A stretch of DNA of 64,000 nt from positions 76,421 to 140,420 of the forward strand of contig CAMBFG010000002.1 of NCBI GenBank assembly GCA_945865925.1, in the 5' to 3' direction. Origin of the DNA: Dehalococcoides mccartyi (GTDB taxonomy: Bacteria; Chloroflexota; Dehalococcoidia; UBA2979). Under the pieces are notes generated by a model that worked only from the letters and a program-made list of their open reading frames with translations, ran no database searches and had not been told where the DNA came from. Made by a program: the position numbers and the translations under genes. Below are positions 27,161-36,087 of the stretch, piece after piece. The stretch's first letter is position 1; each line of letters starts with the position of its first letter.

Positions 27161-27373
27161 ATGCGGGCAACGGTGCAGGCAGTAATGCCATTCGAACTCC
27201 ATGGCACGCGCTACTACCAGGTCATCTACCTGGCGGACGGTGCTGCCGGCGCACAGCAGGCCCGGCTCTCTCACGACATGGTGGACGCCGACCTCCAGCC
27301 CGGTGAGGCCATCGAGGTCCACGCAATCCTCGGCGTGGTGGACGGCATCCGGCGCGCGCCGGCCGAGGGCTAA
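27161..27373 (+). CDS. Hypothetical 70-residue protein
   Basis: Unrecognised. It is a compact beta-rich protein ([20 protein letters not shown] start, [18 protein letters not shown] near the end). AGAGGTG precedes ATG at 27161, and a TAGGAT hexamer lies upstream at about 27136. It is divergent from the four-Cys/haemoglobin pair and is followed by purU. An upstream in-frame ATG at 27140 is less well supported. Confidence 0.55.
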   Translation: MRATVQAVMPFELHGTRYYQVIYLADGAAGAQQARLSHDMVDADLQPGEAIEVHAILGVVDGIRRAPAEG

Positions 27374-27407
27374 GCGCAGCCCGAGCGCGGCTATTCGCAC
27401 AGCCCGG

Positions 27408-27413
27408 TAGGAT
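27408..27413 (+). promoter_or_regulatory. -10 hexamer TAGGAT of leaderless purU
   Basis: TAGGAT ends 7 nt before the GTG at 27421; no ribosome site intervenes. Confidence 0.5.
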
Positions 27414-27420
27414 CGGGCCC

Positions 27421-28302
27421 GTGACGACGCCCTCCATCCCCCCGCTCCGCCTGCTCATCCAGTGCCCCGACCGGCCCGGGATTGTCGCTGCGGTCTCGAA
27501 GTTCCTCTTCGAGCATGGCGCGAACATCGTGCAGGCCGACCAGTACTCCACGGCGTTCGAGGGTGACGGCGCCGCCGGCCGCTTCTTCCTGCGTGTGGAG
27601 TTCGAGGCGACCGGCCTGGACGCGTCCGTGGAAACGCTCACCGCGCGCTTCGCCAGCGACGTCGCGACGCCGTTCGCGATGGAATGGCGACTCTCGGGGG
27701 ACCATCGCCCTCGAGTGGCGCTGATGGCGAGCCGTACCGACCACTGCCTGCTGGAACTGCTGTGGCGATGGCGACGTCACGAACTCGTGATCGACATCCC
27801 CCTCGTCATCTCGAACCACGAGGCGTTGCGCGCGGACGTCGAGGCGTTCGGGCTGCCGTTCCACGTGTTGCCCGTGACGAGTGCGACGAAGGCGACGCAG
27901 GAGACGGCGATCCGTGCCCTCCTCCAGCAGGCGGACGTCGACCTCGTGGTGCTCGCTCGCTACATGCAGATCCTCAGCAGCGAGTTCATTGCCGAGTACC
28001 CCGCGCGCATCATCAACATCCACCACTCGTTCCTGCCCGCCTTCGCAGGCGCCGACCCCTACGGCCGGGCTTTCGAACGTGGCGTGAAGATCATCGGGGC
28101 GACGGCGCACTACGCGACCCAGGATCTCGATGAGGGCCCGATCATCGAGCAGGACGTGGTGCGGGTGTCACATCGAGACGCGCGGGACGACCTCGTCCGG
28201 CTGGGACGCGAGGTCGAGCGCAGCGTCCTCGCACGCGCCGTGCAATGGCACATCGAGGATCGGGTGTTCGTCCACGGGAACAAGACCGTCGTCTTCCGCT
28301 AG
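27421..28302 (+). CDS. purU: Formyltetrahydrofolate deformylase
   Basis: PurU hydrolyses 10-formyl-THF to formate and THF, balancing one-carbon pools and feeding PurT. The 293-residue protein has an N-terminal ACT domain ([19 protein letters not shown], 11-29) and a C-terminal formyl-transferase fold. Catalytic residues are Asn and His in [13 protein letters not shown] and Asp in [14 protein letters not shown]. The length is typical. The gene appears leaderless and is followed by a 184-bp gap holding the helicase promoter. Confidence 0.94.
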   Translation: MTTPSIPPLRLLIQCPDRPGIVAAVSKFLFEHGANIVQADQYSTAFEGDGAAGRFFLRVEFEATGLDASVETLTARFASDVATPFAMEWRLSGDHRPRVALMASRTDHCLLELLWRWRRHELVIDIPLVISNHEALRADVEAFGLPFHVLPVTSATKATQETAIRALLQQADVDLVVLARYMQILSSEFIAEYPARIINIHHSFLPAFAGADPYGRAFERGVKIIGATAHYATQDLDEGPIIEQDVVRVSHRDARDDLVRLGREVERSVLARAVQWHIEDRVFVHGNKTVVFR

Positions 28303-28366
28303 CCGGGGCATAGGCTGGCCCTCGGGCGTCGGGGAACACCCGTTCGCGCTCATTTGGTGGCGCTGG

Positions 28367-28372
28367 TAGACT
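28367..28372 (+). promoter_or_regulatory. Candidate -10 TAGACT of the DEAD-box helicase gene
   Basis: CGCTGGTAGACT here resembles CGCTGGTAGAAT upstream of gyrA (49805-49815). It would give a leader of about 105 nt before the helicase GTG; DEAD-box genes often carry long regulated leaders. Confidence 0.4.
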
Positions 28373-28486
28373 GAATCCAACACAAGCCGAGGGCGCCCAA
28401 CGGCGCCGGCCGCCCCCCAACCGGGACAGACCTGCCTCCGCGCAGCGCGAAGACGCGCGCGGGACCCTCCAAACCGAAGGAACGAT

Positions 28487-31174
28487 GTGACTCCAGTCTT
28501 CCGCAGCCTGATGAAGAAGGTCCTCGGCACCACGCCCGAGGACGGCGACTCCCCCGACTCCCCTCCCCCGCCACCCAGAGCCATGCTCGACGTGGCCCAG
28601 GATGACCTCGACGACCGTCTCGATGACGGTGACAGCGCCGACGGCGACGAACCTTCCGAGGACGGTGCGCCGCGTCGCCGTCGCGGCCGCCGAGGTGGCC
28701 GCAACCGCCGCAAGCGCACAGACGGTGACACCACCGAGGCTACGGACACACCGGTAGCACCGGCCGTCCGCACCGCCCGCACCTCCACTCCCCGCGCCAC
28801 CGCCACCCGCTCCACCGCTGCCAACACCACTGCCGAGGCACCGCGCGCAGGCAGCGCTGTCGTCGCCCGCCCTATCGTCGTGGCCCGTCGGCGCCCCGGT
28901 GCCACAGCAGCACCGGTCGCGGCACCTGCCGAAGCCCGCTCGTACGGTTGGGGCCGCCGCGTCGATGGCGACGAGGCGCGCGACAGCGACCGAGGCCGCC
29001 GAGGCACACGTCGCGCCGTCCGACCGCGCGACATGCAGCACGAGCCACCGCTGCCCGAGGACCTCGCGTTCCGGTCTCCGCCCGAAGGTGGCGACCGCAC
29101 GATCTTCCCCGGACGCCGCAAACGCCCGCAGGGCATCCGCGAGGACGAGCGTGTACTGCTCGCCGGCCCGCGCAGCCTCGGCGGATGGATCGAACACGAC
29201 ATCCCGCTCCAGCCCTACGAGGCATACCTGCCGCGGCCGTACGCCGTCGCAGTCGCCCTCGGCGTCCACGACCCATTCGCGCTCGTCGCGCCGGACGGCG
29301 TCGCGATCAACCCGCCGCTTGTGCCCGCTGTCGACCCTGTGGCCGTCGCCCTCGAAATCGAGGCGATCACCGAGGTCGTCACGCCGCCCACCGATGGCTC
29401 GGAGCCTGCGGGCGAAGACGAGATGGCGCGCAAGCGCCGTCGTCGCGGCCGCCGAGGCGGACGCAACCGCCGTCGCAGCAGTGACGCGACACCCCTCGAC
29501 CCCAGCGATGACGCCGACGCCGATGGGCCGAGCGCACTCGCACCTCTCGATGACGACCACGCCATCGACCTCGATATGGACGTGGACGACGTGAATGACA
29601 CACCCCCGGCGGTCAGTGAGTTCGACGCGATCGGGTCGCCGCCCGCGATGAGCGAGTTCGATGCAATCGAGTCGCCCGCGCTCGATGTGACTCCCCCCGC
29701 GCCGGTCGTCGTGCGTGCGGCCTCGCGATTCCGGTCGCCCGCCACCGCCTCTGAGGACGACCGCCCGCGCGTCGCCGCCCGACGGAGCACGCGTGCCTCA
29801 AGCGCCGAGCCCGAGGTCGCCACGCCGCGAGTGGTGGCACCGCGTGCTGATGCACCGAAGCCTGCTGCACGAAGACGTGAAGTCGTCGAGACACCCGCGG
29901 CGGAGGCGGAGCAGCCGAAGCCGACCCCACGACGACCTCGTCCGGCCCCGGTCGTCGCCGACCCCTCGACATATCCGCAGGCCTTCGTGGCCCTCGGCGC
30001 GACCGAGCGGACACTGCCCGCACTCGCGACGTTCGGCTTCCAGACGCCAACCCCGATCCAGGAGCAGGCCATCCCGGCGCTCCTCAACGGGCGCGACGTC
30101 GTGGGCATCGCGAAGACCGGGTCCGGAAAGACCGTCGCCTTCGGTGTGCCGATGGTGGAGAAACTGGACGCCGACCTCGGTGAAGTGCAGGGCCTCGTAT
30201 TGGTGCCGACGCGCGAGCTCGCGCAGCAGGTGCTGGAGGTCCTCCAACTGATCGCCGCGCCGCGAGGTATGCAGGCCATCGGTCTGCTGGGCGGGCACGC
30301 GATCCGCAACGACCTGCAGGCCCTCGAACGGCGGCCCGCGATCGTCGTCGGGACACCGGGGCGGATCATCGACCACCTGCAGCGCGGCACGCTCTCGCTG
30401 CGCCACGTGACCTACGCCGTGCTGGACGAGGCCGACCAGATGCTGGACATCGGCTTCCTGCCGGACATCCGTCGCATCCTCGGGCGGACGCCGAAGCGTC
30501 GGCAGACGGCATTGTTCTCCGCCACCATGCCGGGCAGCATCCGCCGCCTGATCTGGCAGTTCATGGTCGACCCACAGCAGGTCGCCGTGGACGCCGAGTC
30601 GACCCCGGTGGACTCGATCGAGCAGATCTACTTCGAGGTCGCCCATCGCGATAAGGCGGCGGGCCTCCGCGAACTGATCGAGCGCGAGTTGAAGGGCCGC
30701 ACGTTGGTCTTCTGCAAGACCAAGCGTGCCGTCGACATGCTGGAGGCAAACCTCTCCCGCATGGGTGTCCGCGTCGGTGCCCTGCACGGTGACATGGACC
30801 AGCGCCACCGCGACCACGTGATCGCCGACTTCCGCGTCGGTACGCTCGATGTCCTCGTGGCGACGAATGTGGCCGCGCGCGGCCTCGACATCCCTGAGAT
30901 CACGCACGTCCTGAACTTCGACGTCCCCCAGAACGCCGAGGAGTACATCCACCGCATCGGCCGGACCGGCCGGGCCGGGCGCGAAGGCAAGGCGATTACC
31001 TTCGTCTCCGAGTGGGACATGCAGGAGTTCGACACCATCCGTGCCGAATTCGGAGAACGTCTGCACGAGGAACGCCTGGACCTCTACCGTCCGCGCGTCG
31101 CACCGCGCAGCGCCGAGGCCCCCGGTGCGGCCGAAGTCGGCGTTGACCCGGCAGGCGCTCCCGCCGCCGGCTAG
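28487..31174 (+). CDS. DEAD-box RNA helicase with a long low-complexity N-terminus
   Basis: An 895-residue protein. Residues about 500-880 form a full DEAD-box core: Q motif FGFQTPTPIQEQAIPALL, Walker A AKTGSGKT near 542, PTRELAQ, GTPGRI, DEAD near 647, SAT, then FCKTKRAV, ARGLDIP and HRIGRTGRAG. The first ~490 residues are Asp/Ala/Thr/Pro-rich and contain two nearly identical basic blocks, RRRRGRRGGRNRRK (near 65-80) and RKRRRRGRRGGRNRRRS (near 308-325). Between them, a less disordered stretch rich in Pro and aromatic residues (near 180-300) looks conserved. Role: RNA remodelling, ribosome assembly or mRNA decay. GTG at 28487 has GAAGGA upstream. Confidence 0.9.
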   Translation: MTPVFRSLMKKVLGTTPEDGDSPDSPPPPPRAMLDVAQDDLDDRLDDGDSADGDEPSEDGAPRRRRGRRGGRNRRKRTDGDTTEATDTPVAPAVRTARTSTPRATATRSTAANTTAEAPRAGSAVVARPIVVARRRPGATAAPVAAPAEARSYGWGRRVDGDEARDSDRGRRGTRRAVRPRDMQHEPPLPEDLAFRSPPEGGDRTIFPGRRKRPQGIREDERVLLAGPRSLGGWIEHDIPLQPYEAYLPRPYAVAVALGVHDPFALVAPDGVAINPPLVPAVDPVAVALEIEAITEVVTPPTDGSEPAGEDEMARKRRRRGRRGGRNRRRSSDATPLDPSDDADADGPSALAPLDDDHAIDLDMDVDDVNDTPPAVSEFDAIGSPPAMSEFDAIESPALDVTPPAPVVVRAASRFRSPATASEDDRPRVAARRSTRASSAEPEVATPRVVAPRADAPKPAARRREVVETPAAEAEQPKPTPRRPRPAPVVADPSTYPQAFVALGATERTLPALATFGFQTPTPIQEQAIPALLNGRDVVGIAKTGSGKTVAFGVPMVEKLDADLGEVQGLVLVPTRELAQQVLEVLQLIAAPRGMQAIGLLGGHAIRNDLQALERRPAIVVGTPGRIIDHLQRGTLSLRHVTYAVLDEADQMLDIGFLPDIRRILGRTPKRRQTALFSATMPGSIRRLIWQFMVDPQQVAVDAESTPVDSIEQIYFEVAHRDKAAGLRELIERELKGRTLVFCKTKRAVDMLEANLSRMGVRVGALHGDMDQRHRDHVIADFRVGTLDVLVATNVAARGLDIPEITHVLNFDVPQNAEEYIHRIGRTGRAGREGKAITFVSEWDMQEFDTIRAEFGERLHEERLDLYRPRVAPRSAEAPGAAEVGVDPAGAPAAG

Positions 31175-31276
31175 CCCTCAAACTCACTTCCCCCGCGCGT
31201 ACACTGCCCACACCGACGCGACCTGGCGTCGGAGGGCAGGCGGCGCGCCAGGGCGTCAACACGGGGGGAACCAGCG

Positions 31277-32272
31277 ATGCGACGGCTTTCGATTGGCGTG
31301 AACTGGCAGGGCGCATTCGACCTCGATCAGGTGATCGAGCAGGCGAAGGTGGCCGACGAGGCGGGCGTCGAGATGCTCTCGATCGCCGAGGCGTGGGGGC
31401 GAGACGCGCTCACGCTGCTGGCAGTGCTGGCGCGGGAGACCTCCCGCATCAAACTCGGCACTTCCATCATCAATATCTTCTCGCGCACGCCAGCGGCCGT
31501 CGCACAGCACTTCGCGACACTGGACGAGCTCTCGGGTGGTCGGATGGTGATCGGCCTCGGGTCGTCCGGCCCGAACGTCATCGAGCACTTCCACGGCATG
31601 AAGTTCGAGAAGCCGCTTCAGCGCACACGCGAGTACATCGAGATCATCAACATGCTCCTCGCTGAGGAGCCGCTGAACTACCACGGCAAGATCTTCAAAC
31701 TGGAGCGCGGTTTCACCCTGCGCTTCAAGCCGGTGCGCGCGCACATCCCGATCCACGTCGCCTCGATCACACCCAAGAGCCTGGAGCAGACCGCTCGGCT
31801 CGCGGACGGCTGGATCCCGATCTTCCTCCCGAGGCCGCAGTGGAAGCCACAGCTCGACTCCTTCTACTCAATGGTCGAGGCGGCGGGCCGCCAGCGCTCG
31901 GACGTCGATGTCCGCAACCCGAGCGGCGTCGTCGTGTCGGAGAACCGCGAAGCCGTGAAGGCAGCGGAGGCCGGCAATGCCGCGTTCTACATCGCGCGGA
32001 TGGGCGACTTCTACTATGAGCACTTCTCTCGCATGGGCTACGCCGACGAGGCGAACGCGGTGCGTCGTGCCTGGGCGGACGGCGGCAGTGCTGCCGGCGC
32101 CGCCGCGCTACCTCGGGAGTTGGTGGAGGACCTCAGCACCGTCGGCACCGCCGACGAGTGCGTCGAGGCCATCGACGAGGCGACCGAGGCTGGCTTCACG
32201 CTCCACGGGGTCAGCGTGCAGGAACGCGACCCTAAGAAGCGTTATGACATCTACCGGCGCCTCGTCGGGTAG
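31277..32272 (+). CDS. LLM-class F420/FMN-dependent oxidoreductase, paralogue B
   Basis: A 331-residue luciferase-like oxidoreductase, close paralogue of the gene at 24240: LSIAEAWG, LGTSIINIFSRTP, SGGRMVIGLGSSG, VIEHFHGMKF and a C-terminal TVGTADECVEAIDEA. The two differ most in the C-terminal half, consistent with different substrates. ATG at 31277 follows a GGGGGGAA ribosome site. It stands alone between the helicase and a SnoaL-like gene. Cofactor choice is inference. Confidence 0.85.
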   Translation: MRRLSIGVNWQGAFDLDQVIEQAKVADEAGVEMLSIAEAWGRDALTLLAVLARETSRIKLGTSIINIFSRTPAAVAQHFATLDELSGGRMVIGLGSSGPNVIEHFHGMKFEKPLQRTREYIEIINMLLAEEPLNYHGKIFKLERGFTLRFKPVRAHIPIHVASITPKSLEQTARLADGWIPIFLPRPQWKPQLDSFYSMVEAAGRQRSDVDVRNPSGVVVSENREAVKAAEAGNAAFYIARMGDFYYEHFSRMGYADEANAVRRAWADGGSAAGAAALPRELVEDLSTVGTADECVEAIDEATEAGFTLHGVSVQERDPKKRYDIYRRLVG

Positions 32273-32307
32273 CGCACCGATCCAGCAGCCCCGAACAGGA
32301 CGATGCG

Positions 32308-32319
32308 GCCTGATCAGGC
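32308..32319. promoter_or_regulatory. Perfect palindrome GCCTGATCAGGC between flanking repeats
   Basis: A 12-bp perfect palindrome flanked on both sides by a CGATGCG direct repeat (32301-32307 and 32322-32328), in the 196-bp space before the SnoaL-like gene. It could be an operator. It has no loop, so it is not a terminator. Confidence 0.35.
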
Positions 32320-32468
32320 GTCGATGCGGAAGTCTGATATTCCGCCACGCTCCACCCGCCGCTCGTCGGTAGGATTGCGGAACCGCTGCGCAGGAGCCGG
32401 CCCGACGTGCCGATTAGCGCTTGCTCCGGCATAGTGGAAGTCACAGCGGGGAGCGACGGATTGCCACA

Positions 32469-32900
32469 GTGACCACCGAAGACACACGCGCCCTCGTCCT
32501 CCGCATGCTGCAGGATGCCGGTGCCACCGGTGACGTAGCCGGGGCGGTCCGCAACCTCGCGGGCCCGCAATTCGTGGTCCACCTCTCCACCGGCGAAGTC
32601 GGCGGGATCGAGCTCGGCTCTGCCACGGCTCAGGAGCTGTACCTCTCCGTCCCGGACGCGTCCCTCACGCTGGAGGGCATGATCGTGGAGAACGACCGCG
32701 CCGCGCTCCAGTTCCAACTCTCCGGGACCAACACCGGGCCTGTCCGGGGTTACCCGGCGACCGGCAAGCCCGTCAGCATCCCCTTCTGCCTGGGACTGCG
32801 TGTCGAGGGCAACGCCATCGCTGAGATCTGGTTCTACTTCAACTCCTTCGCCCCGATCATTCCGACGTACGCGGAGTCGCATCCGGACGAGCTGGTATAG
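32469..32900 (+). CDS. SnoaL-like ester cyclase family protein
   Basis: A 143-residue NTF2-fold protein. The order of helices and strands, with GGIELGSATAQELYLSVPDAS, VENDRAALQFQLSGTNTG and a C-terminal EIWFYFNSF, matches SnoaL/ester-cyclase relatives. Substrate is unknown. GTG at 32469 is chosen as the start of homology; a TTG at 32421 is in frame. The MFS exporter follows after 8 nt, so the two are probably one transcript. Confidence 0.72.
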   Translation: MTTEDTRALVLRMLQDAGATGDVAGAVRNLAGPQFVVHLSTGEVGGIELGSATAQELYLSVPDASLTLEGMIVENDRAALQFQLSGTNTGPVRGYPATGKPVSIPFCLGLRVEGNAIAEIWFYFNSFAPIIPTYAESHPDELV

Positions 32901-32908
32901 CCGACCGC

Positions 32909-34171
32909 ATGTCCTCCACCCCTCGCCATGATCCGGGCGCCGCGATGCGCCTGCCGGCGTTCCGCGCGTACGTCGTCTCACGGGCCGCGAGTGGCGCGGC
33001 GATGACCATCGTGCAGGCCGCGATCGCGTGGCAGGTCTACGAGATCTCTGGCTCCACGCTGCAACTCGGGCTGATCGGTCTCGTGCGCTTCGTGCCGGCG
33101 CTCGGCGTGAGCCTGCTCGGTGGCGCCGCCGCGGACGTCTACGACCGCCGCAAGATCATCCAGCTCGCGCAGATCGCCCCGCTCCTCGCCACGTTCGTCG
33201 TCCTCGCTGCCATCGCGACTGGCCAGGTGTCCCTGCTCTTGCTCTACGGCGTGGTACTCGTCTCCGGCCTCGCCTCCTCGTTCGAGAACCCCGCACGTCA
33301 GGCACTGCTGCCGCAGATCGTGCCGCGTGAGGTGTTCACCAACGCGATCACCGTGAACTCCACGGTGCAGTCGCTCTCCTTCGTCACGGGCCCCACCGTC
33401 GCCGGCGCGCTGATCGGATGGAGCGGCGAGGGCGCGGCCTATGCCGCCTCCGCCCTCTGCACCGTTGTCGCCGTCGGCTCGCTGCTGTTCGTGCGCGTCG
33501 TCGAGACGACGACTGAACAGCGCAGCGTCACCTGGGCGATGATCCGAGAGGGCATCTCATTCGTCACGCATCGTCCGGTGCTTCTGGGCGCGATGACCCT
33601 CGATATGTTCGCGGTCATCCTTGGCGGCGCGAAGGCGCTGCTGCCGGTGTACGCGACCGACATCCTGCACGTGGGCGCCGTGGGCTACGGCATCCTCTCC
33701 GGCTCGCTCGAGGTCGGCGCGTTGCTGATGTCCGGCGCGATGATCCTCTTGCCGCCGGTGAAGCAGACGGGGCGCTTCCTGTTGGGATCCGTCGCAGCCT
33801 TCGGCCTCGCGACAATCGCCTTTGGCCTCGCACGGTCGTTTCCGGTCGCGGTCGTCGCTTACGCGCTCGTCGGGATGTCTGACCAGGTGAGCGTGGTGAT
33901 GCGACAGACGACGATCCAGTTGGCGACACCGGATGCGCTGCGTGGACGTGTGACGGCCGTGAACTCGGTGTTCATCTCCGCGTCGAACCAGTTGGGGATG
34001 GTGGAGTCCGGCCTCGTCGCGGCCGTCACGAGCGCGACGTTCGCGGTCGTCTCGGGTGGCGTTGGCTGCATCGCGGTCGTGGCTGCGATGACAGCAGGCA
34101 TCCCGTCGCTACGACGCTACCGCATCGACGGAGCGACCAACGACGAAGACAGCGAGATGGCCGCCGGTTAG
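32909..34171 (+). CDS. MFS exporter (EntS-like)
   Basis: A 420-residue membrane protein with 12 predicted helices. LRLPAFRAYVVSR-type start, AADVYDRRKIIQ motif A, FENPARQALLPQIVP and FTNAITVNSTVQSL are the hallmarks of the enterobactin-exporter-like (MFS_3) group. It resembles the gene at 39265 in the same group. The substrate is unknown. Its stop interlocks with that of accDA (TTAG at 34168-34171). Confidence 0.85.
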   Translation: MSSTPRHDPGAAMRLPAFRAYVVSRAASGAAMTIVQAAIAWQVYEISGSTLQLGLIGLVRFVPALGVSLLGGAAADVYDRRKIIQLAQIAPLLATFVVLAAIATGQVSLLLLYGVVLVSGLASSFENPARQALLPQIVPREVFTNAITVNSTVQSLSFVTGPTVAGALIGWSGEGAAYAASALCTVVAVGSLLFVRVVETTTEQRSVTWAMIREGISFVTHRPVLLGAMTLDMFAVILGGAKALLPVYATDILHVGAVGYGILSGSLEVGALLMSGAMILLPPVKQTGRFLLGSVAAFGLATIAFGLARSFPVAVVAYALVGMSDQVSVVMRQTTIQLATPDALRGRVTAVNSVFISASNQLGMVESGLVAAVTSATFAVVSGGVGCIAVVAAMTAGIPSLRRYRIDGATNDEDSEMAAG

Positions 34172-35925
34172 CGCGACTGCACGTCCCCGCTCGGCTCCTC
34201 GACGACGGCAACCTCAGCGCGATCGCCTCTGTGGCGCAGCCGGTCGACGGCAGCACCAGCGGCGTTCGCGACCTTCACGGCACGCGCTGCCTGACCCGCG
34301 GCGACGCCCCGTGCCTCATCGAAACTCGGGAGCGCTTCGCCGATGACCTCGCCCAGATTGCGGAGCGCGTGAAGCGGGCCGCCGGGCGGGACGCCGATGT
34401 TGTTCAATCGCACTTCGCGACGCTGACGGCGCTGACTGCCCCGGCCGCGCATCGCCTCGGCGAGTGCGCGGCGGACGGCCGGGCGCATGAGGCGCACGGC
34501 CGCGACCGGGTCGGTGTGCGCGCCGCCCGCCGGCTCTGCAATCAGGCTGTCGACGACACCGAGCGTGTGGAGGTCCGCTGCGGCAACGCCCAGGGCCTCG
34601 GCCACCTCGGGCGCGCGAGCGCGGTCGCGGTAGAGGATCGCCGCCGCACCCTCGGGCGAGGTGATGGCGTACATCGCGTTCTGCTGCATCAGGAGACGGT
34701 CAGCCCAGGTGAGCGCGAGCGCGCCACCCGAGCCGCCCTCACCGATGACCACCGCCACACTCGGCGTCGTCAGGGACGCCATCGTCGCCAGGCAGTCCGA
34801 GATCGCGCTCGCCAGGCCCGCACCCTCGTCCGCGATGCCGTCGTGCGCCCCCGGAGTGTCGACGAAGGTCAGCAGCGGCAGGTGCAGCCGCTGCGCCAGC
34901 AGCATCAACCGCTTCGCCTTGCGGTAGCCGGCCGGAGCGACGCGCCCGTCGTGGCGTGCGCCATCGAGGGTCATGTCGCCGCGCTCCTGGCCGATCAACA
35001 CGACGTTCGTGTCACCGATACGCCCGAGGCCGCCCACGAGCGCGGGGTCATCGACGCCGCTCCGGTCGCCGCGGAGCGGGACGAAGTCTGTCGTCAGCGC
35101 CTCGATGTAGTGCAGGGCGCGCGGGCGCTGTACGTGGCGCGCCCGCTCGACGGTCGTCCAGCCGCGCTCGAGGTCCCGCGCTTCGATGACCTGGGGGAGC
35201 AGATCAAGGTCGGGCGCCGGAGTCACTCGCAGGAGATCGAGGACGCTGATCAGCACGTTGCGCAGCCCCTCGCGTGGCGCGATGAGGTCGACCAGGCCCC
35301 GTTCGTACAGGTCCTCTGCGTAGAGGGTCTCGCGCTCCTCGTCCGCGTCGTGGACGGCACGGACGCGCGGGCCGGCGAAGCCGATGAGGGCACCCGCTTC
35401 CGCGATCAGGATGTCGCCCTGCGTGCCGTAGGAGGCGAACACACCACCGGTCGTGGGGTTCGCGAGCAGCGTGACCATCGGCACGCCCGCCTCGTGCAGG
35501 CGCTGGGCGGCGGCGGCCGTCTTCGCCATCTGGAGCAGGGCGACCATGCCCTCCTGCATCCGAGCGCCACCCGAACATGTGACCGCGAGGAAGGGAGCCT
35601 TCGCCTCGTGCGCACGTTCCATCGCGTGCGCGACGCGCTCGCCCACCGCATACCCCATCGAGCCGCCGATGAAGCGGAAATCCGAGACCGCGACGACCAC
35701 CGGCAGCCCGCCGATGTGGGCCGTGCCGGTCAGCACCGCTTCCTTGCCGCCGGACTGTTCGCGCGCTTCCTTCACCCGCTCCGCATACGGCCGGGAGTCC
35801 TCGAAGTGCAGCGGGTCAGGTGTCGCGATGCCAGCGAACTGTTCTGAGAAGGAACCTTCGTCGAAGAGCAGATCCACCCACTCGCGTGCGGAGATCGAGG
35901 TTGCAGGGGTCGGGGAGTCGGCCAC
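34168..35925 (-). CDS. accDA: Fused acetyl-CoA carboxylase carboxyltransferase beta-alpha
   Basis: A 585-residue fusion. Residues about 15-270 are AccD: LFDEGSFSEQ, GGSMGYAVGERVAHAMERA, SGGARMQEGMVALLQ, GALIGFAGPRV. Residues about 300-530 are AccA: RGDRSGVDDPALVGG, GYRKAKRLMLLAQRL, FVDTPGAHDG, GEGGSGGALA. It transfers carboxyl from carboxybiotin to acetyl-CoA. The N-terminal four-Cys zinc ribbon of classical AccD is absent. A C-terminal tail of about 50 basic and Ala-rich residues is extra. GTG at 35925 has GGAGG upstream. Biotin carboxylase and BCCP are not nearby. Propionyl-CoA carboxylase-type use is a less likely alternative. Confidence 0.9.
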   Translation of the reverse strand: MADSPTPATSISAREWVDLLFDEGSFSEQFAGIATPDPLHFEDSRPYAERVKEAREQSGGKEAVLTGTAHIGGLPVVVAVSDFRFIGGSMGYAVGERVAHAMERAHEAKAPFLAVTCSGGARMQEGMVALLQMAKTAAAAQRLHEAGVPMVTLLANPTTGGVFASYGTQGDILIAEAGALIGFAGPRVRAVHDADEERETLYAEDLYERGLVDLIAPREGLRNVLISVLDLLRVTPAPDLDLLPQVIEARDLERGWTTVERARHVQRPRALHYIEALTTDFVPLRGDRSGVDDPALVGGLGRIGDTNVVLIGQERGDMTLDGARHDGRVAPAGYRKAKRLMLLAQRLHLPLLTFVDTPGAHDGIADEGAGLASAISDCLATMASLTTPSVAVVIGEGGSGGALALTWADRLLMQQNAMYAITSPEGAAAILYRDRARAPEVAEALGVAAADLHTLGVVDSLIAEPAGGAHTDPVAAVRLMRPAVRRALAEAMRGRGSQRRQRREVRLNNIGVPPGGPLHALRNLGEVIGEALPSFDEARGVAAGQAARAVKVANAAGAAVDRLRHRGDRAEVAVVEEPSGDVQSR

Positions 35926-36087
35926 GGGTGGCCTCCGTTCAGACGACTGGGACGCTGATCCATTGTGGCACGCGACAACCGAGGTCGTACGAGGGGGATC
36001 TGGCACGAGGCATTACGAGATCGCATCGATTTGCGGCGGCACCAGGCTCCGCGAATCAGCGAGCGTGACCCGAACCCCGATCGCTGC

